A stretch of DNA of 59,828 nt from a virus, in the IMG/VR virus record IMGVR_UViG_3300037558_000788, positions 1-59,828 of that record. The stretch is one strand, 5' to 3'. A program made the translations under genes and the position numbers. Positions 57,297 to 59,828 of this stretch are shown piece by piece. The notes below the pieces were generated by a model that was not told where the DNA came from, did no database searches, and saw only the letters and a program-made list of their open reading frames with translations. The stretch's first letter is position 1. Each line of letters opens with the position of its first letter.

Positions 57297-59828
57297 TCAC
57301 CCGTTGAACCAGTTGGAACCATCGGAGTATACGGGGCAGAAGTTACTTCCCCCACCAGAAACTCCACTTCCGTGAGACGCTTGCAGACTGTAGTAGCTGT
57401 CACTCACGAAGGCCCGTTGACCAGCAGGAGACGCTGAAGGTAGCGCAGATACGGTGTAGACTTTGTGGGCAATGGTCCCGTTGACATCTAACTTGGCGGC
57501 GGGAGTCGATTTCCCTATGCCGACTGAACCGCTTCCGGCTCCGTCAATATAAAAGGCGTTCGCCTCAAGGTTTGATTCAATTCTGAAGTTAACATCTGCT
57601 CCATTTTCATTAATAACGATCTGATCGTGCGTTGATTCCTGAAGAGTCAACATCTTCACATTACCCGCGTAGAAGTTAATCTGGTCAGTGGTTAACTGCA
57701 TGTAGGTGTTAGAGTCACCACTATGGGTTATCTTTTCGCCTACATTTATGTTTCCTGCAAAGGTTGCGTTACCATTAACCTCTAGTTTTTCTGCTGGACT
57801 AGTCGTTCCTATACCAACGTTGCCCGCAGAAGTAATCCGCATTCTTTCACTACCAGCATTTGTAGTGAAAGTTAAAAACCCTCCTGTAGAACCACCTCCT
57901 CTGTAGAATGTTACAGCAGCGTTCTCTGTGGTATTATAATATAATCCATGTTTAAAAGCGTAAGCGTTACTCCCGTTACTTGTGCCGTTGTTATAAGTAG
58001 TTAGCCTAAATGCAGTTTCACTACCATTTATTAAGCTCATCCAAGCAGCGCCAGATGTAACAGAAACATCTAACTTAGCACTAGGACTAGTTGTTCCTAT
58101 ACCAACGTTACCACCACTTAGGATGGTCATTTTCGTAGAATTATTCGCAACAATAGCTACCGATTGATTATCTAGAGTCCCAAATTGCCCAGTGCCACTG
58201 GAGTCAGTTAAATATTTACCAAGATTGTTTCGTATTCTACCATTTGCAACATCAAACGTAATAGCCGTCGTTACCCCATTTTTGAAATTTAAAACACCAT
58301 TACCCCAAGAACTTCCTATTTGTATATCCGCAGTAGTTCCTGTAAAGTATAGTTGGTTAGTCAATCCTACAGTACCACTAACATGCAACTTGTAGGCTGG
58401 ACTAGCTGTTCCTATACCAACGTTACCGTCGTTTCTGATACGCATTGACTCTACAAGATCGGTAGAACCAAATTGAGAATGTTGCGTAAAGAAAGCTAAT
58501 CCAATTTCGTTAGGGTCGGTGTCAGTCTGAATAGCTACAATCGAAGCGGCTTGAAGCTGTGCTTCGTTAGTAGAGCCAAAAGTAATAGATCCAGCATAAG
58601 CTCCTACTGCGGAACTCATAGTTTGATTACCTATATGAAGATCAGAAGTAGCGTCTAAATAACCAAGTGAATAAGATTTACTGCCTTTTATATGCAATTT
58701 AGCAATAGGACTCGTTGTTCCTATACCAACTTTGCCAGAGGAGTCGATACGTATACCTTCTGTCTTAGCTCCATTGTATTCAGTTGTCCCAATACTGGCA
58801 TAGGGAACTGACCCTACTCTACCTCCTTCAAGGTATATACCTCTATCGTTTGAGGTTCCTATTCGTAAAATTGCACCGCTGCCATCAGCATCGCTTGCAC
58901 CCTCAAGCCTTGCGACTTCAGAAATAGAACCTGATGAGCCAGTGTTTCTGACATGCAGTCTTGTCGCTGTTGTATCATAAGCATAAGGACTCGTTGTTCC
59001 TATACCAACGTTACCAGAAGAATTAATGCGAACTTTTTCAGTATTAGTTCCATTTGTAATAGTTTGTAATACTAAAGATCCGTCTTCTGTTGCGTTAGTA
59101 TTATCATCTATGATTACTCCAATTCTCGCATAATCTTTAACTGCAGAAGCTGAATTGATACCTGCTATATTAATTATTCCTGCAATACCACCCTCTGTAT
59201 TCTGCGGTCTTAATACTCTTAATTGATCAGCGAAAGATGCATTAGAAATTTCTAAGGCATTGCTAGGGCTTGTTGTCCCTATGCCGACATCGCCATTAGC
59301 AGCAATACGCATAGATGTAGAACTACCAGAAATAAAGTCTAATGGATGAGCCGTGGTATTAGCGTTCCCTGTCCTTGAATAAATCTTATTAGAATTCCCA
59401 TCGGGAGAAATCAACAAACCCCCAGAAGGGGATGTGGAGTTATCTATAGCGAACTGCCCTATAATGTGAAGAGGTCTATCAGGACTCGTTGTTCCTATAC
59501 CAACGTTACCAGCACCAGTGATCCGCATCCTTTCGGTGGCCGCTCCAGTCCCGCTCGTTTGTGGGCAGAAGTAAATATCTCTAGCAGAAGCAGAACCTGT
59601 ATTAGATCCTTGGATAAAGATTTTTATATTATTGTCCCAAGCTGCGATATTAGTCTGTCCATCATAAACAAACTTAGAGTTCCAGTTCATGTCGGCCCCA
59701 CCCATTTGGACTTGACCATCATAAAGAGATATTTGAGTCCCGCCATCTACAGCAAAGTCTGCCTTGCCTCCGTTATCATGAGCGCCATTTACTAGAACCT
59801 TGCCAGAAGAATTAATACGCATTCTTTC
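57297..59828 (-). CDS. Tail fibre protein, C-terminal part (open at right edge)
   Basis: At least 843 residues; the frame is open to the right edge (Glu-Arg precede the first visible Met, as in the internal ERMRI motifs). It has about ten GNVGIGTTSP repeats, spaced 50-110 residues apart, each following a RMRITGAG-type or RINSSGK-type segment. This is the stalk repeat of many phage fibres. The C-terminus ends with AGQRAFVSDSYYSLQAS and a Gly-rich tip with NWFNG. No ending chaperone domain was recognised. Likely the C-terminal part of the fibre whose N-terminus is at the left edge. Confidence 0.8.
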   Translation of the reverse strand, partial: ERMRINSSGKVLVNGAHDNGGKADFAVDGGTQISLYDGQVQMGGADMNWNSKFVYDGQTNIAAWDNNIKIFIQGSNTGSASARDIYFCPQTSGTGAATERMRITGAGNVGIGTTSPDRPLHIIGQFAIDNSTSPSGGLLISPDGNSNKIYSRTGNANTTAHPLDFISGSSTSMRIAANGDVGIGTTSPSNALEISNASFADQLRVLRPQNTEGGIAGIINIAGINSASAVKDYARIGVIIDDNTNATEDGSLVLQTITNGTNTEKVRINSSGNVGIGTTSPYAYDTTATRLHVRNTGSSGSISEVARLEGASDADGSGAILRIGTSNDRGIYLEGGRVGSVPYASIGTTEYNGAKTEGIRIDSSGKVGIGTTSPIAKLHIKGSKSYSLGYLDATSDLHIGNQTMSSAVGAYAGSITFGSTNEAQLQAASIVAIQTDTDPNEIGLAFFTQHSQFGSTDLVESMRIRNDGNVGIGTASPAYKLHVSGTVGLTNQLYFTGTTADIQIGSSWGNGVLNFKNGVTTAITFDVANGRIRNNLGKYLTDSSGTGQFGTLDNQSVAIVANNSTKMTILSGGNVGIGTTSPSAKLDVSVTSGAAWMSLINGSETAFRLTTYNNGTSNGSNAYAFKHGLYYNTTENAAVTFYRGGGSTGGFLTFTTNAGSERMRITSAGNVGIGTTSPAEKLEVNGNATFAGNINVGEKITHSGDSNTYMQLTTDQINFYAGNVKMLTLQESTHDQIVINENGADVNFRIESNLEANAFYIDGAGSGSVGIGKSTPAAKLDVNGTIAHKVYTVSALPSASPAGQRAFVSDSYYSLQASHGSGVSGGGSNFCPVYSDGSNWFNG

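Overview
The window reads as most of the genome of a tailed, dsDNA bacteriophage, probably short-tailed (podovirus-like): there is a large terminase, a large portal, an N4-gp56-type major capsid protein, one giant virion protein of 3622 residues, many tail and receptor-binding proteins and a lysis cassette, but no recognisable tape measure, sheath or tail-tube gene. No integrase, excisionase or CI-like repressor was seen. The host cannot be named. Almost no gene has a Shine-Dalgarno sequence; starts are preceded by A-rich leaders, by ATGA/TAATG stop-start overlaps, or by sigma70-like promoters so close that the mRNA would be leaderless.

Layout. (1) 1-9762, minus strand: the N-terminal part of a repeat-rich tail fibre (runs off the left edge), a small beta-sandwich protein, a protein with an internal duplication, the major capsid protein, scaffold-like protein, portal and two small genes. 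(2) 9763-10583: the longest non-coding stretch, with degenerate CCCTGAA-type repeats and a chain of hairpins that ends on the start codon of the next gene. (3) 10584-13928, plus strand: about ten small, often stop-start-coupled genes around a DUF932 protein, closed by a strong terminator. (4) 14072-29337, minus strand: the giant protein, two companion virion proteins, a small basic protein and the terminase large subunit. (5) 29348-39744, plus strand: small terminase subunit, then DNA metabolism (DUF1599 protein, RuvC-like resolvase, SNF2-type helicase, PD-(D/E)XK nuclease, a likely ssDNA-binding protein, family A DNA polymerase, primase-helicase). (6) 39724-59828, minus strand: a nuclease-like protein, a beta-propeller protein with a poly-Ser linker, small basic proteins, lysis genes, large adhesin-like tail proteins, two GT25-like glycosyltransferases, a protein with trypsin-like features, and the C-terminal part of a tail fibre that runs off the right edge.

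The two ends fit together: the left edge cuts a minus-strand fibre gene after its N-terminal part and the right edge cuts a minus-strand fibre gene before its C-terminal part. On a circular map all late genes would form a nearly continuous minus-strand block and the replication genes one plus-strand block. The window is therefore probably a nearly complete, circularly permuted or terminally redundant genome broken inside one repetitive gene.

Points of most interest: a shared promoter architecture that would give mRNAs with 0-3 nt leaders; a 77-bp hairpin element present twice in opposite orientation, 18 kb apart; a structured leader whose last hairpin hides a start codon; a beta-propeller inserted inside a conserved tail protein; serine linkers built from alternating TCT/AGY codons; and a trypsin-like domain whose catalytic histidine appears to be lost.
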